Part shown: positions 23,085-34,165 of the stretch, one piece after another
Layout: every line of letters starts with the position of its first letter
How positions within the stretch are numbered: the first letter of the stretch is position 1
NCBI GenBank assembly: GCA_963576735.1
Contig: OY755178.1
Span: 11,222,001 to 11,286,000, forward strand
Direction: 5' to 3'
Length of the DNA: 64,000 nt
Source of the DNA: Bedellia somnulentella
Taxonomy: Eukaryota > Arthropoda > Insecta > Lepidoptera > Bedelliidae
Program-made: the position numbers and the translations under genes
The notes under the pieces: model-generated
The model's database searches: none
The model's input: the letters and a program-made list of their open reading frames with translations, nothing else
Told to the model about the DNA's origin: nothing

Positions 23085-23257
23085 CTCAAACGTTCACGCC
23101 GAATATCCCCGAATGGATGAGCAAAGGTACTAATACTTCTGAACATCACGTGACATTGTCACCTGTTGTTCAGAGTACCCACGATTTGCTTGGACAGTGT
23201 ACTCACGTGATACAGGGCAAGCCTATCGGCGTTTTGAACAAATGCACTGTCACATGA
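23085..23257 (-). repeat. SINE-B 3' part
   Basis: aaacgttcacgccgaatatc...gaacatcacgtgacattgtc...actgtcacatga. The tRNA head is missing. Confidence 0.8.
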
Positions 23258-23523
23258 TTGTGTGTTTTGACAGTCGCCTCAATTTCCTGGGATGCCATCA
23301 TCAGATCCTGGTCTCATGGTACTTTCTCGGTAACAATAACGTAACAAAAGAAATTTCTTGTGAACCTGTACTTCTCTTTATAAAAGCTACGAAGAGGAGT
23401 ATAAATCTATATATAATGTTGAAAGAACTGTTTCCTAATCCCTGGTGATTGAGGACCTACACCTTCCATCATCAGCTCAGCAGCTTAACATTATGATTTC
23501 CAGAAGCTAATGCCAATACAACT

Positions 23524-23776
23524 TCAGAAAATATGTAAAACGCGGTACATGTGCCTATAAAATTTGAGGGTTCCCCTCGATTTCTCCAGGATCCCATCAT
23601 CAGACCCTGATATCCTCATTATGGTACCAATCCGGGAGTATCTTCTTTCTGGTAAAAAAATAATAATCAAAATCGGTTCATAAATGGCGAAGTAATCGGC
23701 GAACAAACATAAAAAAATAATAAAAAAATACGGTTGAATTGAATACACTCCTTTTTTTGAACTCGGTTAAAAAAGG
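23524..23776 (-). repeat. Dispersed repeat fragment ending aaccgagttcaaaaaaagg
   Basis: Minus strand reads ttaaccgagttcaaaaaaag...ttcgccgattacttcgcca...aaccgattttgattatt, phrases of a repeat class widespread in Lepidoptera. A related scrap lies at 45586-45615. Confidence 0.5.
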
Positions 23777-24032
23777 CACAAAAATGACTAAAGGCATATC
23801 TCAAAATATCATCCTAGTTACGTGTTCAAAACTTTAATATCGTTCAAGTTAACTCCAACCGCACTTGCGTAAAGTTTTGTTACAATAATTCTGGCGGTTT
23901 CAAGGATTACCTAATGCCTTAACCGTGAAATACAGTTTTCATCATACATGTATTTAGTGAGCTATATTTGTCGATCAATGTGATTAATCTTATTATTTTA
24001 ATTTATAACATATATTTACTGATGCTTGGTCA

Positions 24033-24117
24033 GTTGAAAATAAGAAGTACAAAGTGGCGATCTATAGTTTCTGCCAACCCCAATGAGAACTTACGGCGTG
24101 AGTAAATGTGTATATAT
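24033..24117 (+). repeat. RTE-1 3' terminal fragment
   Basis: caaagtggcgatctatagtt, accccaatgagaacttacgg, cgtgagtaaatgtg: the last ~80 bp of the element at 3990-7216. Confidence 0.8.
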
Positions 24118-24435
24118 ATGAATGTAAAAAGAAAACGCTCTTCTTCTGCATATCACTTCTTAACACTATCGATAACACTTCTGCAACCCTATAGTTTTGA
24201 TACTCTAAAATATGAGATAGTTCTCTCAGTTTCAACACAGCCCCGAAAATATAAGAAACCTTTTTAAGAATTGCTTAAATGTGTCTGAGTATAGTTGGTA
24301 TATTTTTAGTTTCCGTATTTTCGTTCTTTCGGATGTTGTGACTTGACTTTCGCAAATAATATTTCTTGTAGTTTTACATTTACTCTTGTATTTACTTTTC
24401 ATTACTAGCATAGTATTATATTATCTGTGATTTAC

Positions 24436-24666
24436 ACATACATACATATACTCACGGCAATAAATCCCAAAAAGGGGTAGCCAGAGCTTCAGAGCTAGAA
24501 ACTCCTCAGCCACATTTGGTAGTTTATAGAGGACAAGATGGTAGAAATATAGTATCGTTGGTGCTGGGTCTCCGACCGCATCGCTCAAAAACCCATACCC
24601 TCAGTCGCCTTCTACGCACCCGTCGGTAGAAAGGGGTAGTGACATTCTAAGGCGGCACTACAAGGC
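24436..24666 (-). repeat. SINE-A copy, diverged
   Basis: All landmarks present (aaggggtagccagagctt, gaccgcatcgctcaaaaacc, ttctaaggcggcactacaag), with a deletion near the middle. Confidence 0.8.
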
Positions 24667-25374
24667 ACTATAGCTACGTCTTATAGTTTTCTGTACTTTA
24701 TTTAGATACCTATAATCAGTTACAGGTAGTAGACAGCAAACTTCATTGTACAGTTTCCTTCTCTGTCTTAACAAGTATATTTTCAATAATCACTTGTGTA
24801 CTCTTGCATCAGAACATATTAGTTACGCAACGCACTTACAACTTACAATAATAAGCTTTCAAATAGCATCACGCGTCTAATTTGTCCATCTGTTTATTCG
24901 TTGTATCTTGTTTCGAATTGAGCAACCCACCTTTGAACTGCCATACAGATTGCATTATAGAATTCACTATGTACTATGCTTTGCATTTTACATTAGAAAT
25001 TGCTCATACTATTGTATGCACAATGTAGAAGTTACAGAATCTTTTTTACATAGCACATAGTATGTAGAGCGATTGTAGTTTTTAACAAGTGCGGAAACTT
25101 GTCAATATAGTAAATGAAATGGGTTGAATGTTCATTTAATTCACATCATAAAACCAAATGTTTCTTCACATAATTTATTACAAATATATCCTATAATTTT
25201 ATATAGTTATAATCACTGCCTAAACAAGTTGGACAATTTTAAAATTATTACGGTATTTTAATTATTGCTAAAAACAAGTACTGTGACTGTGATGTAAAGA
25301 CACTAAGAAGAAAATAAATCCTATTTTAAAAATATGTTTTTTTAAATCCCATTGTTTATGCTATATTTTTAATC
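24667..25374. other. Interval without recognised feature
   Basis: AT-rich; nothing recognised. Confidence 0.4.
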
Positions 25375-25530
25375 CAGCAAATCTTTCCATTCATGGGTTG
25401 TCTGGAAGAGATCGCTCTTAGTGATAAGACCGCCAGTTGTACTTTGGCTTTTGTACCGATCTTTTTTTTATAATTGTTGTTTTTTTGTGATGTGCAATAA
25501 AGAGTTTTTATTATTATTTTTATTATTTAT
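25360..25530 (+). repeat. LINE 3'-end fragment, family C
   Basis: aatctttccattcatgggtt, gtctggaagagatcgctctt, agtgataagaccgcc, gtgcaataaagagtttttat and a (TTA)n tail. Closest relative is the inverted copy at 21144-21300. It directly precedes the LINE that follows. Confidence 0.75.
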
Positions 25531-25661
25531 GAAAAGTTAACTAATTTGGCTAAAATATAAAGCTTCTTGCGAAGCAGTTATTCGTTGTTAGATTTTTATA
25601 AATTAGGCTCTCAGTATCATAATTAAAACTATAGGGCCTGGGCCCGCCAAATAAACAAAAA

Positions 25662-26519
25662 ATGGAAAAAACCGTTACAAACCACTATGGGTCGGAGCCA
25701 AACCTGCATGAAACTCCTAAGAACATCAACAAACGCCCAGTACACAAAAGGCTACGACGGGATAGTTCCAGCAGTGAAACCACTCCAACTTCATCGAGTA
25801 CTAATGCATCGGTGATGAGAATGTTTTCTAATCAAGACAAAAAACTCGAAACAATGATTGACTGCATGAAAAGTATGAAGGAACAAATGTGTGAAATGCA
25901 AAAATCCATGGAATTCATGTCTTGCAAATACGACGAAATGATAAGCAGAATAGCAACAATCGAAGAAGAACGAAAATCTGAAAAAAAGTATATAACATTT
26001 CTGGAAGGTAAAGTTGAAACTCTCGAAAAGTTTAACAAAACAACCTGCATTGAAATTAAAAATATTCCACCTCAAAAGCAAGAGACAAAAGAAGATTTAC
26101 TTATGATTATGATTAATATCGGGAATTCGATTGCCGTTGATGTAACAAAAAATGATATAAAAAACATCTACCGAACTAGTACAAAATCTTCGTTGAACAA
26201 GCCAATAATAACCGAATTCTCCAACATATTCAAAAAAAATGAAATACTTCATGGTGTTAAGTCGTTCAACAAGCGTAACAAAGATAATAAACTTAATACT
26301 ACTCACCTAACGATAGGGAGTACTAATCAGCCGGTATACATTTCAGAATGTTTAACTTACAAAACAAACAAACTTTATGCCATGGCTCGAGGATTTGCTA
26401 AAACTAATAATTTCGCATACTGTTGGACTAGTGGAGGAACGGTATACTTACGAAAAAGTGAAGGAATGCCCGCCCTTAGGATATCCAGCGAGGAAGACAT
26501 CGAAAAGTTACTCATTTGA
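25662..26519 (+). CDS. LINE-3 ORF1 protein with FP25K-like C-terminus
   Basis: 285 residues from ATG 25662 to TGA 26517. An N-terminal serine/threonine-rich basic segment (residues ~25-50) is followed by a predicted coiled coil (~55-128; hydrophobic heptads and many E/K, for example FLEGKVETLEKF). The C-terminal domain has NKLYAMARGFAKTNNFAYCW, then a glycine turn, VYLRKSEGMPALRIS and an acidic end. This last block matches the C-terminal signature of the baculovirus FP25K-like family, which many insect LINE ORF1 proteins share (established knowledge; not searched here). The expected role is RNA binding and RNP assembly with the element transcript. Its frame is the same as that of ORF2. Confidence 0.82.
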   Translation: MEKTVTNHYGSEPNLHETPKNINKRPVHKRLRRDSSSSETTPTSSSTNASVMRMFSNQDKKLETMIDCMKSMKEQMCEMQKSMEFMSCKYDEMISRIATIEEERKSEKKYITFLEGKVETLEKFNKTTCIEIKNIPPQKQETKEDLLMIMINIGNSIAVDVTKNDIKNIYRTSTKSSLNKPIITEFSNIFKKNEILHGVKSFNKRNKDNKLNTTHLTIGSTNQPVYISECLTYKTNKLYAMARGFAKTNNFAYCWTSGGTVYLRKSEGMPALRISSEEDIEKLLI

Positions 26520-27086
26520 CTATTGCTTGTAATATTTTTGCTTGCATCACACGTTAATATCTATAAAACTATGTTAAGTTTTTATATTATAATGTTACAA
26601 TCACAGTTCTCAACTAATAAATATAATTATAGTCACAAGTATAGTATAATGTTCAGAACTCACTTTTATTTACAAATAACTAAACCCAAAACAATAACAA
26701 TTAAAACCACTACGCAACACAACAACAAACACACTGAAGAAAAAAACACACCTACCCGCACTTTACAATTCTTAAAAACATATCACTCCGTCATATCAAA
26801 TACAATGTACCCACCTCCTTATATTATTAAAATGTATACCAGTTACAATAATGCAATAAACTTTTGTATGAAACTCATTGACGAAATCAACCGGAGTCAA
26901 AATCACAACCTAAATGATCATGAAATTTTTGCCAACAGTCAGCCCATATATATAATAAAAATCAAACTGTTTCATTATGTAACCTGTCTGTGCCGAATAA
27001 ACTGTATTCCAAATGCATGTAATTTATTAGATATTAAGATATTGTCAAAGAATGTAATCTTAGTCAATATAAAATTATATAAATAA
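26520..27086 (+). other. Inter-ORF open frame of LINE-3, in phase with ORF1 and ORF2
   Basis: Between the ORF1 TGA (26517-26519) and a TAA at 27084-27086 there are 188 sense codons in the common frame, unusually long for such AT-rich DNA. The first in-frame ATG is at 26571. The conceptual product is rich in N, K, I, Y and H and shows no domain I recognise. It is either an N-terminal extension of ORF2 cut by one stop, or a spacer that is open by chance. Confidence 0.5.
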
Positions 27087-30056
27087 TATTTAAAATTCAA
27101 TACTGCCAATGAATTAATCATTAAAGACGTAGAAAGTAGCTCAAGAATAAACTGCAAACGACTGACCGACCCTTCAACCACCAAAAAACATATAGTTAAC
27201 CATTGTGGCCTTAATATTTTAACTGCAAATATAAGGAGCACTAAACAAAATTTAGATAATCTTTTAGTGTTTACTCAAGAATTAGGGCTACTGGTCGATG
27301 TGATAGTCTTGACTGAATGTTGGATCGGAAAAGATTTTCATCCAGAACCAATAAACGCCTATAGATCTTACTTTACGAAAAAACGGATTAATAGAAGTAG
27401 TGGAGTCGTAGTTTATATAAACGAAAATTTGAAAGAGATCATAACAGAGCCCAATCTTATTGAAGGTAATTGTTTGCAAATAGAAATTTCAAGTGCATTT
27501 AAAATACTATGTATATATAGACCTCCCTCTTTCAAAAATCCAAGCAGATTCCTGGAGTCTCTCGATGATCTACTGACCAAAAACATGAGCTGTGATATGG
27601 TGCTCACTGGCGACATTAACATCAATATTCTTCCTGGCGCAATACAGGGGTTTGCTAGTGATTACATTAATATGACTTCTATGCATGGACTAATACAGGG
27701 AGTCGACTTACCCACTAGGCAAAAAACATGTATAGACCATTTTATGATCAAAAGTAAACGTAAGTGTCAAACATTCGTGTACCCGGAACTGACAGACCAC
27801 TCGCCAATTTTACTTAACATAGAAACATCAGAAAGGGTAGACACACCAGCAAACTACTTCAAATTGACAACAAACCACGAAAATTTGGATAAGTCCCTTG
27901 CTACTGAAGATTGGTCGAAATTGTACCTCTGTGACAACCCAAATTTAGTTGCTGATGATTTAATATCAAAACTACAAAAAGTAATTACCGAAAACACCGT
28001 AGTGAAGAGCTACCCAAAGAGAAAGACACCTCTAAAGCCCTGGATAACTTTGGGCCTAATTAATTCTATGAAAAAAAGAAATAAACTGTACAAAAAACAT
28101 ATCAAATATCCACAACGAGAAGAATTTTACAATACATACAAAACGTACAAAAGTGTTTGCAATAAATTGATAAAATTCGCTAAAAGAACATACTACAAAC
28201 AACAACTAGATAAAACAAAAGGGAACATAAAGGAAACCTGGAAAGTTATAAAAGAGCTGTGTAATCTTAAGCAAACCAAAACGACAAACCACGAACTTTG
28301 TGATCTCAAAAACAACGTGAAAGCCTCGTTAAATTGTGTAAACGATTATTTTATCAATGTTGGTAAAAAACTAGCCGATAAGACACTTGGAAAATTAGGA
28401 TTACATGAAGACGACCTCGTGCAAAGGGCCAACACTGGTCCTTCGCCGAGAGATTCGATGTCATTTTCACCCACAGACCCAATAGAAATCAGAAATATAA
28501 TATATTCTCTGAAGGCTGACAGTGCTGCAGGATGGGACAAAATCTCAACTAAGTTTATTAAGACTTACCACCCCTACTTGATAAACCCGATCTCCCATCT
28601 ATGCAACATAAGTATAAAAAATGGAATCTTTCCAAACTCCCTCAAAACTGCCATCGTATGTCCCATACATAAAGCAGGTAATAAGAAAGACCCCAGCAAC
28701 TATAGGCCGATTTCGTTAGTCTCAATTATAGCAAAAATATTGGAAAAAGTAGTCAACAGCAGGTTAGTTAAATATTTAGAAAAACTACAAGTTTTGTCAC
28801 AAAGGCAATATGGATTCAGAAATGGCAAAAGTACTGAAGACGCAGTGCTTAAGTTAACATCTTCAATAGCTAATCACGTAGATCAAGGTCAAAAATGTGT
28901 AGGTATTTTTTTAGACCTGCAAAAAGCATTTGATACGGTTTCTTTAGCTATTCTGCTAAAAAGAATGGAAAATTTAGGTATACGTGGTACTGTACATGAC
29001 TGGTTCCGGGAATATCTGTCAAGTAGAGAACAGGCTGTAAAAGTAGGAAATTCAGAATCGGAGGCCAAAAATAACTGCAACTACGGAATCCCGCAGGGAA
29101 GTTCTCTTGGTCCGACTCTTTTTCTGCTATATATCAACAGCCTCTGCAACTTAGAGATAGAAGGTGCAGAGATAATTATGTTTGCTGATGACACCGTAGT
29201 TCTTTTTCACTCTAAAACGTGGCTCAAAGTAAAGGAGTTAGCAGAGAGAGGGTTGTGCTATATAACTTCGTGGCTGGAGGATAATCTGCTTACTCTAAAC
29301 GCTATAAAAACAAAGTATATTTGCTTTACAAAATCAGCCATATCACTCCCAAAAGACAATTTCCAACTAGTTATCCATACTTATCCATGTAACAGGAATG
29401 TGCAAGACATCAGCCACAATTGCGACTGTGCCGTCGTAAATCGAGTACAGGAAATTAAATATTTAGGAATAGTTATCGACGAACACCTTCGGTGGAATAA
29501 ACACATCCAGTCAGTCACTGCTAGAACCCGGAAGCTGTTCCATGTTTTTAAAAGCCTCAGAATAGCTGCGGACAAAAGTCTCCTGCTTTCTACTTACAAA
29601 GGCCTATGCCAATGCATTATTACATATTGTTTAACGTGTTGGGGCGGTGCTGGCAAGACTTACATGATAGAGTTAGAAAGAGCCCAACGTGCCCTTTTAA
29701 AAATCATACTTAAGTTACCTTATAGGCATCCTACATCCGACTTATACGAAAAAGCCAATGTTCTAACCGTTAGAAAGCTATACATCACACAGGCATTAAT
29801 GAAATACCATAAAATTATCATACCCTCTATTCCGAATAGCAATAAAAGAATAGCGTGTGTTCCCGTTCCCAAATATAACTCAGCTTTTGCCCGCCGTCAT
29901 TTTGATACAATAGCACCGATATTGTATAATAAAATACTGAGCAAAAATAAAGACATAAAAGGTTACACGTTAATCCAACTAAAACGTTATATCACAAACT
30001 GGTTACAAGAGTTAACATACAACGAGGTTGAGCAATTACTATTAAAAACCTATTGA
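27087..30056 (+). CDS. LINE-3 ORF2: APE endonuclease and reverse transcriptase
   Basis: 989 codons open from 27087, stop at 30054. The endonuclease (codons ~45-265) has ILTANIRS, VIVLTECW, CIYRPPS, VLTGDINI, IDHFMIK and TDHSPI. The RT (codons ~480-740) has AAGWDKIS, YRPISLVS, QYGFRNGKSTEDAVL, FLDLQKAFDTV, GIPQGSSLGPTLFLLYIN and FADDTVVL (~699). The thumb has KYLGIVIDEHLRWNKHI. All catalytic residues I can check are present. No ATG lies in frame between 27087 and the endonuclease; the first one (27585) is inside that domain. Translation must therefore start upstream of the TAA at 27084, at a non-ATG codon, or by some recoding, or the TAA is a mutation. Nicks target DNA and primes cDNA synthesis. 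Confidence 0.87.
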   Translation, partial: YLKFNTANELIIKDVESSSRINCKRLTDPSTTKKHIVNHCGLNILTANIRSTKQNLDNLLVFTQELGLLVDVIVLTECWIGKDFHPEPINAYRSYFTKKRINRSSGVVVYINENLKEIITEPNLIEGNCLQIEISSAFKILCIYRPPSFKNPSRFLESLDDLLTKNMSCDMVLTGDININILPGAIQGFASDYINMTSMHGLIQGVDLPTRQKTCIDHFMIKSKRKCQTFVYPELTDHSPILLNIETSERVDTPANYFKLTTNHENLDKSLATEDWSKLYLCDNPNLVADDLISKLQKVITENTVVKSYPKRKTPLKPWITLGLINSMKKRNKLYKKHIKYPQREEFYNTYKTYKSVCNKLIKFAKRTYYKQQLDKTKGNIKETWKVIKELCNLKQTKTTNHELCDLKNNVKASLNCVNDYFINVGKKLADKTLGKLGLHEDDLVQRANTGPSPRDSMSFSPTDPIEIRNIIYSLKADSAAGWDKISTKFIKTYHPYLINPISHLCNISIKNGIFPNSLKTAIVCPIHKAGNKKDPSNYRPISLVSIIAKILEKVVNSRLVKYLEKLQVLSQRQYGFRNGKSTEDAVLKLTSSIANHVDQGQKCVGIFLDLQKAFDTVSLAILLKRMENLGIRGTVHDWFREYLSSREQAVKVGNSESEAKNNCNYGIPQGSSLGPTLFLLYINSLCNLEIEGAEIIMFADDTVVLFHSKTWLKVKELAERGLCYITSWLEDNLLTLNAIKTKYICFTKSAISLPKDNFQLVIHTYPCNRNVQDISHNCDCAVVNRVQEIKYLGIVIDEHLRWNKHIQSVTARTRKLFHVFKSLRIAADKSLLLSTYKGLCQCIITYCLTCWGGAGKTYMIELERAQRALLKIILKLPYRHPTSDLYEKANVLTVRKLYITQALMKYHKIIIPSIPNSNKRIACVPVPKYNSAFARRHFDTIAPILYNKILSKNKDIKGYTLIQLKRYITNWLQELTYNEVEQLLLKTY

Positions 30057-30111
30057 CGTATAGATACAATATCATACACACTCACAAGCACAAATAATGT
30101 CCCTCTCTCCC

Positions 30112-30155
30112 ACACACAAACACACACACACGCACACACACACACACGAACACGC
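30112..30155. repeat. (CA)n-rich microsatellite in LINE-3 3' UTR
   Basis: Imperfect CA repeat broken by single G bases. Confidence 0.85.
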
Positions 30156-30490
30156 ACATAGACTCATACACTCACAAACACACACATAATACGAGTTCTG
30201 ATCTGTTATAGCTATTAATTATGAGAAAATGAACTATTTCATTTTCTCTTTAAAAACTTTTTTCTATTTTTCTATTTCTACATAAACGATTTTTTTTTTG
30301 ATTTTTTTTTGTATCTTTGTACTTGAAACAAAATTAAAAATGGCCATCAGCACATAATTGTTATGTTACTTAGTTATTTAAAAGAGCCTGTTTTCTGCGT
30401 CACAGGGAAACCTACTGCGGTAAACACCGAAACCAATTCATTGTAAATTACTTAATTTTGTGAAATAAATGCCTTTTTTTTTTTTTTTTT

Positions 30491-31159
30491 GTTCTTAACA
30501 TGGCCATATTAACCAGGGTGGACGTTTGCTCCAGTAAACCAAATCATTTCGCAAGTATTCAGTCAAGGACTTTCACACATCTTATTGTTAGCTACCCAGT
30601 TATTGGTAGCGCCAAAAGTAGGCAGGAACTTTCCATTTCTTAGAATACTATTATAATTGATAATGGAGAAAAAGAAATGCCCCCTCAGGTATGCTCTTTT
30701 CCACAATTTCATGGTCAGTATTCTGTCCATTGACAATATTGAAAATTCTTAGTACTAATTTTGTGCATTCGGGATATATTAGGAAATCGTTTGCAGGCGC
30801 GACTTATCGTATACATATAGAAGACAAGACAATAAACAAAAAGAATCGTGATTTTGTTTCGATCAACATGAAAAGTGAACGTCAAGGTCAAACAAAAGTA
30901 GTATCTTCAATTGTAATACAAATAACTATAGGTATTTATCATTTGTGTCTGTAATTGCTTAGCCTTTGAGTGCAAATTGATTTTCCATTATAGAAATATT
31001 TAAGTTATGCGTTTAATACATCACGTTCTGCTGCAGAGTATTAATGGTCACATATTTTTTGTAGTAATTAGTGGATATTTTACAACATGTGATACAGCCA
31101 CCTGCATGATAATTTTAGTTTGATTTTATAAAAAAAAAATATAATAGTTGGTGGCATTA
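30491..31159. other. Interval without recognised feature
   Basis: AT-rich; a short open frame at 30.7-30.95 kb shows no domain. Confidence 0.35.
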
Positions 31160-31262
31160 ACCCAATGGATGTAGGCAGCACAGGACCAGTCGTTGCAGAG
31201 ATCTATGGGAGAGGCCTATGTCTAGCAGTGGTTGTATTTTGGCTGAAGGTGATAATAATGCT
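31160..31262 (+). repeat. RTE-2 3' terminal fragment
   Basis: gcagcacaggaccagtcgtt, gggagaggcctatgtctagc, agtggttgtattttggctga and GATAAT repeats match the last ~90 bp of the RTE at 37958-38826. The frame is degraded. Confidence 0.75.
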
Positions 31263-31989
31263 TTAGAACACTGTATATACATGCCCGTGTCTGAATAGAT
31301 ATTATCGATATTCATATAGTTAAGATCAACTAAACTAGATTTTGAAGAGCTTTACCCTTACTCTCACCTCACTATTATTTTCCCATAAAATATTTTCTAA
31401 ATTGGATATAATATAAAAATACAGCTTTATTAAAAGCAGTAATATCACATAAACTCATTTACTCCTGGATGTAGTAAAGGTTGATTTAGGTATAAGTAAC
31501 ATTAAAAGTATCTCATTATCTTCTCCCTATTTTTATGATAGAAAATTCCGTGAAATTATCCACATTCTGAATTTTCATTTTGGGAATAAAGGCGTGACTT
31601 TTTATAATACAGTAACCACAATACAGAAGTTGAATAAATATTTCTAGAATTCGTATTTAGATTAATAAAAGCGAAATTCACTGTAATACCAACTCGATTC
31701 TGCATGGCTGAAAGTGATCCAGTATTACTAAGTGGTAATAATTATATTAGTCTGATGGCGACTGTCCGTTTTCACAGTCAATTGGCTACGGAATCCGAAT
31801 CACTCGTTGCTTCCAAACGACTAAGGAATATACTTTATGAAGAATTGCTAAAAGCTTTCTTTCTAAAATGTAACCAAAGTTTTTGTCTTTGTTGGCTGTT
31901 TCTGCGCTTTATCTTGCTCTTATGTTTTTAATGAGGTCCTTTTAAATAACCAAATATATTTTGAAATACATGTATGAACAGATTGATTA
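31263..31989. other. Interval without recognised feature
   Basis: AT-rich. gtctgatggcgactgtccg near 31750 may be a scrap of repeat F. Confidence 0.35.
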
Positions 31990-31999
31990 AGCTCAGAGG

Positions 32000-32085
32000 A
32001 TTACCAGGATTGTATAAAGTGCCGATCTGTAGTGTCTGCGTACCCTGATGGTAAATAATGGCGTGAGTATATGTATACATGTATA
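32000..32085 (+). repeat. RTE-1 3' terminal fragment
   Basis: aagtgccgatctgtagtgtc, taccctgatgg, atggcgtgagtatatgtata. Confidence 0.75.
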
Positions 32086-32154
32086 ATTATTTTAATTTGG
32101 AAGGCAACATTAAACTTTAACATAGGTTTTAGCACAGATAATTTAATACTATAC

Positions 32155-32350
32155 GTTGTAGTAGAGGACGACCTCGGACGGAGGATTTATTTGGACACAA
32201 TAGAGAATGTGCTCAATAAGGCAGGCGTCCGAAGTATGAAGAATAAATTAAAATAGAGATTGTGTGAAAAAAAATATGGAAGTGCCGATCGATAGTCTCT
32301 ACCTATCCCAATGAGAACTAACGGCGTGAGTATATGAATGTACGTATGTA
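32155..32350 (+). repeat. RTE-1 3' fragment
   Basis: The frame reads RGRPRTEDLFGHN-like after degradation; nucleotide matches include gtagtagaggacgacctcgg, ggcgtccgaagtatgaagaa, gatcgatagtctctacctat and ggcgtgagtatatgaatgta. Confidence 0.8.
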
Positions 32351-32352
32351 CG

Positions 32353-33250
32353 TTGTAGTCTATATCTAATAGTAATAAATCCCGTATTCTGTTTAATACA
32401 TTTCATTAAAAAAATATTGTGTAGCGATTCTATGCTTATTTAATTGCATCATTTGAAAGTGCTTTAAAAGCCGAAATTTCACTAATTAATAGTGATGAAA
32501 ACTGTGATTAAATTACAAACTAAGTGGACGTCCTACTGCGATGTTATTGAGATAGCATATTCTAGAACTGTCACAGATAAGTATTATTTATGATCTCCTT
32601 CAGAAATATAACGGAATAATTAATAAATATTGGTTCAGAATATTATCGATGGAGTTCCGTGGAAGATGGTGACGTAGATAATAATTATTTATTGATTATA
32701 CTTGTGTTTGCAGTAGATTTAAAACTAGATTATTGATAGAATAATAATTGATAAATGCGATGTAAATCTTATAAAATCAATTTTATAACCGCCCCTTTAA
32801 AAAACAGTATTGACTGTTCTATATCTAAAGTGTTATATTATGTAGACTATGTAGTATCGTTAATCTTATACTCATACTTCTTTCTTCCTGTGGAATATAA
32901 ACTTTATTGAGTATATGTTGAATCAAATTCATATGTGATTTTAAAAGTATTCAGTTTGTAAATCAACGTTCAGACATCAATTGAATTGTCGATACTACAC
33001 AAATTGTGATGCAACGTGACTGAATCAGAATCCAATTATTAATTAACAACGGCGTAAAATACAAACAAATACATATTTATCATTGCCTTTCCACGAGCAT
33101 CGAACAATAATGGGGAAAAATGATTGATGTTACAGTCAGAATACAATTGCGGACCATCTCCGTTCGTATTCGGTTATCTTTTCAAATACTTGCTGCTACA
33201 TTAATTAATGTGACAGCCGTTGAGACTTACGAGATATAAACAAGAAGGAG
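32353..33250. other. Interval without recognised feature
   Basis: AT-rich; nothing recognised. Confidence 0.4.
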
Positions 33251-33260
33251 CTGATTACAT

Positions 33261-33511
33261 ACATACATACATACATATACTCACGGCTGTAAATCCCTAG
33301 AAGGGGTAGCCAGAGCTAAGGAATTAAAAATTCCTCAGCCACTTTTGGAAATGTGAGTGGGGAAAAGTAGTAAAAATAAAGGTTGTTGGTGATGGGTCTC
33401 CAACCGCATCGCCCAAAAATCCATTAAAAGCCCCAATACCGTTAGTCGCCTCTTACGTACACCCACCGGAAGAAATGGGGTAGTGCTATTCTAAGCCGAC
33501 ACTACACAGCA
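33261..33511 (-). repeat. SINE-A copy with perfect 10-bp TSD
   Basis: Full-length. The duplication ctgattacat lies at 33251-33260 and 33512-33521. It fixes both ends of the family: (ACAT)n on one side and ctacacagca on the other. Confidence 0.92.
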
Positions 33512-33674
33512 CTGATTACATGTGCAAAATAATAATATATAACAATATTTATTATAAAAAGCGCAGATAAAACTTGGACGAAAGAAGAATTTGTAGGCGA
33601 ATGGTGACTAAAACTAGTTCGAGTTATTTCTTAAATAGGCTACCCAGACATCCACCTAGTACAATTTGAATGTT

Positions 33675-33838
33675 TTTGTTCATGAAAACCTCATGTGGGG
33701 ATTATTACTAATAAATAAAGAATAAATAAAGGAAAGAAAAATTTCGACACAGGCGGGAATCAAACCCGCGACCTCGGGTATACGCCCCGACGCTCTGCCA
33801 ATTGAGCCACCGTGTCAATGGCTGCCAGCGCCAAATTC
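33675..33838 (-). repeat. tRNA-like repeat unit D, copy 1
   Basis: The flank cctcatgtggggattattac and ggaaagaaaaatttcgacac precede a tRNA-like core at 33746-33816 (minus strand), followed by ggctgccagcgc. The core has an acceptor, D, anticodon and T stem, with small changes compared with 35041-35111. Confidence 0.8.
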
Positions 33839-33963
33839 TTCTAAAAAACAAAATTTTGTTTTCATACATACACATTTTTCCTGTTCACTTGATCAATTTT
33901 TATTTTAAAATAAATATTTTATTATTTTTAGTCATTTTCCATTATATTAATTACGTAACACTC

Positions 33964-34165
33964 ATCTAGATCAGATAGAAAACATTCTTATAAAGGCGAG
34001 GGTCCGAAGTGAGAAGAATAAAAGAGCATCTCATACATGCTATAGAATAATTAATGTAAGGGAAGCAAGAGAAGTTTTTCAAGACGGTACTAAGTGGCGA
34101 TCGATAGTCTCCGCCTACCGCAATGGGAATAATGGGCGTGAGTTTAGGTAAGTAAGTAAGTATTT
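33964..34165 (+). repeat. RTE-1 3' fragment
   Basis: tctagatcagatagaaaaca, ggcgagggtccgaagtgaga, aagtggcgatcgatagtctc, gggcgtgagtttaggtaagt. The terminal repeat here is (GTAA)n rather than (GTAT)n. Confidence 0.75.

Larger units (their letters stand above)
25575..30490 (+). mobile_element. Near-complete two-ORF LINE of the CR1/jockey group (LINE-3)
   Basis: About 4.9 kb: a short 5' leader (start approximate), ORF1, an inter-ORF region, ORF2 and a ~430-bp 3' UTR. The UTR holds a (CA)n stretch (30112-30155), an AATAAA near 30463 and a 17-T run at 30474-30490. ORF1 and ORF2 are uninterrupted over 286 and 990 codons respectively, so this is one of the youngest coding elements here. No RNase H domain. 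CR1/Daphne-like versus jockey cannot be settled by eye. Confidence 0.85.
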
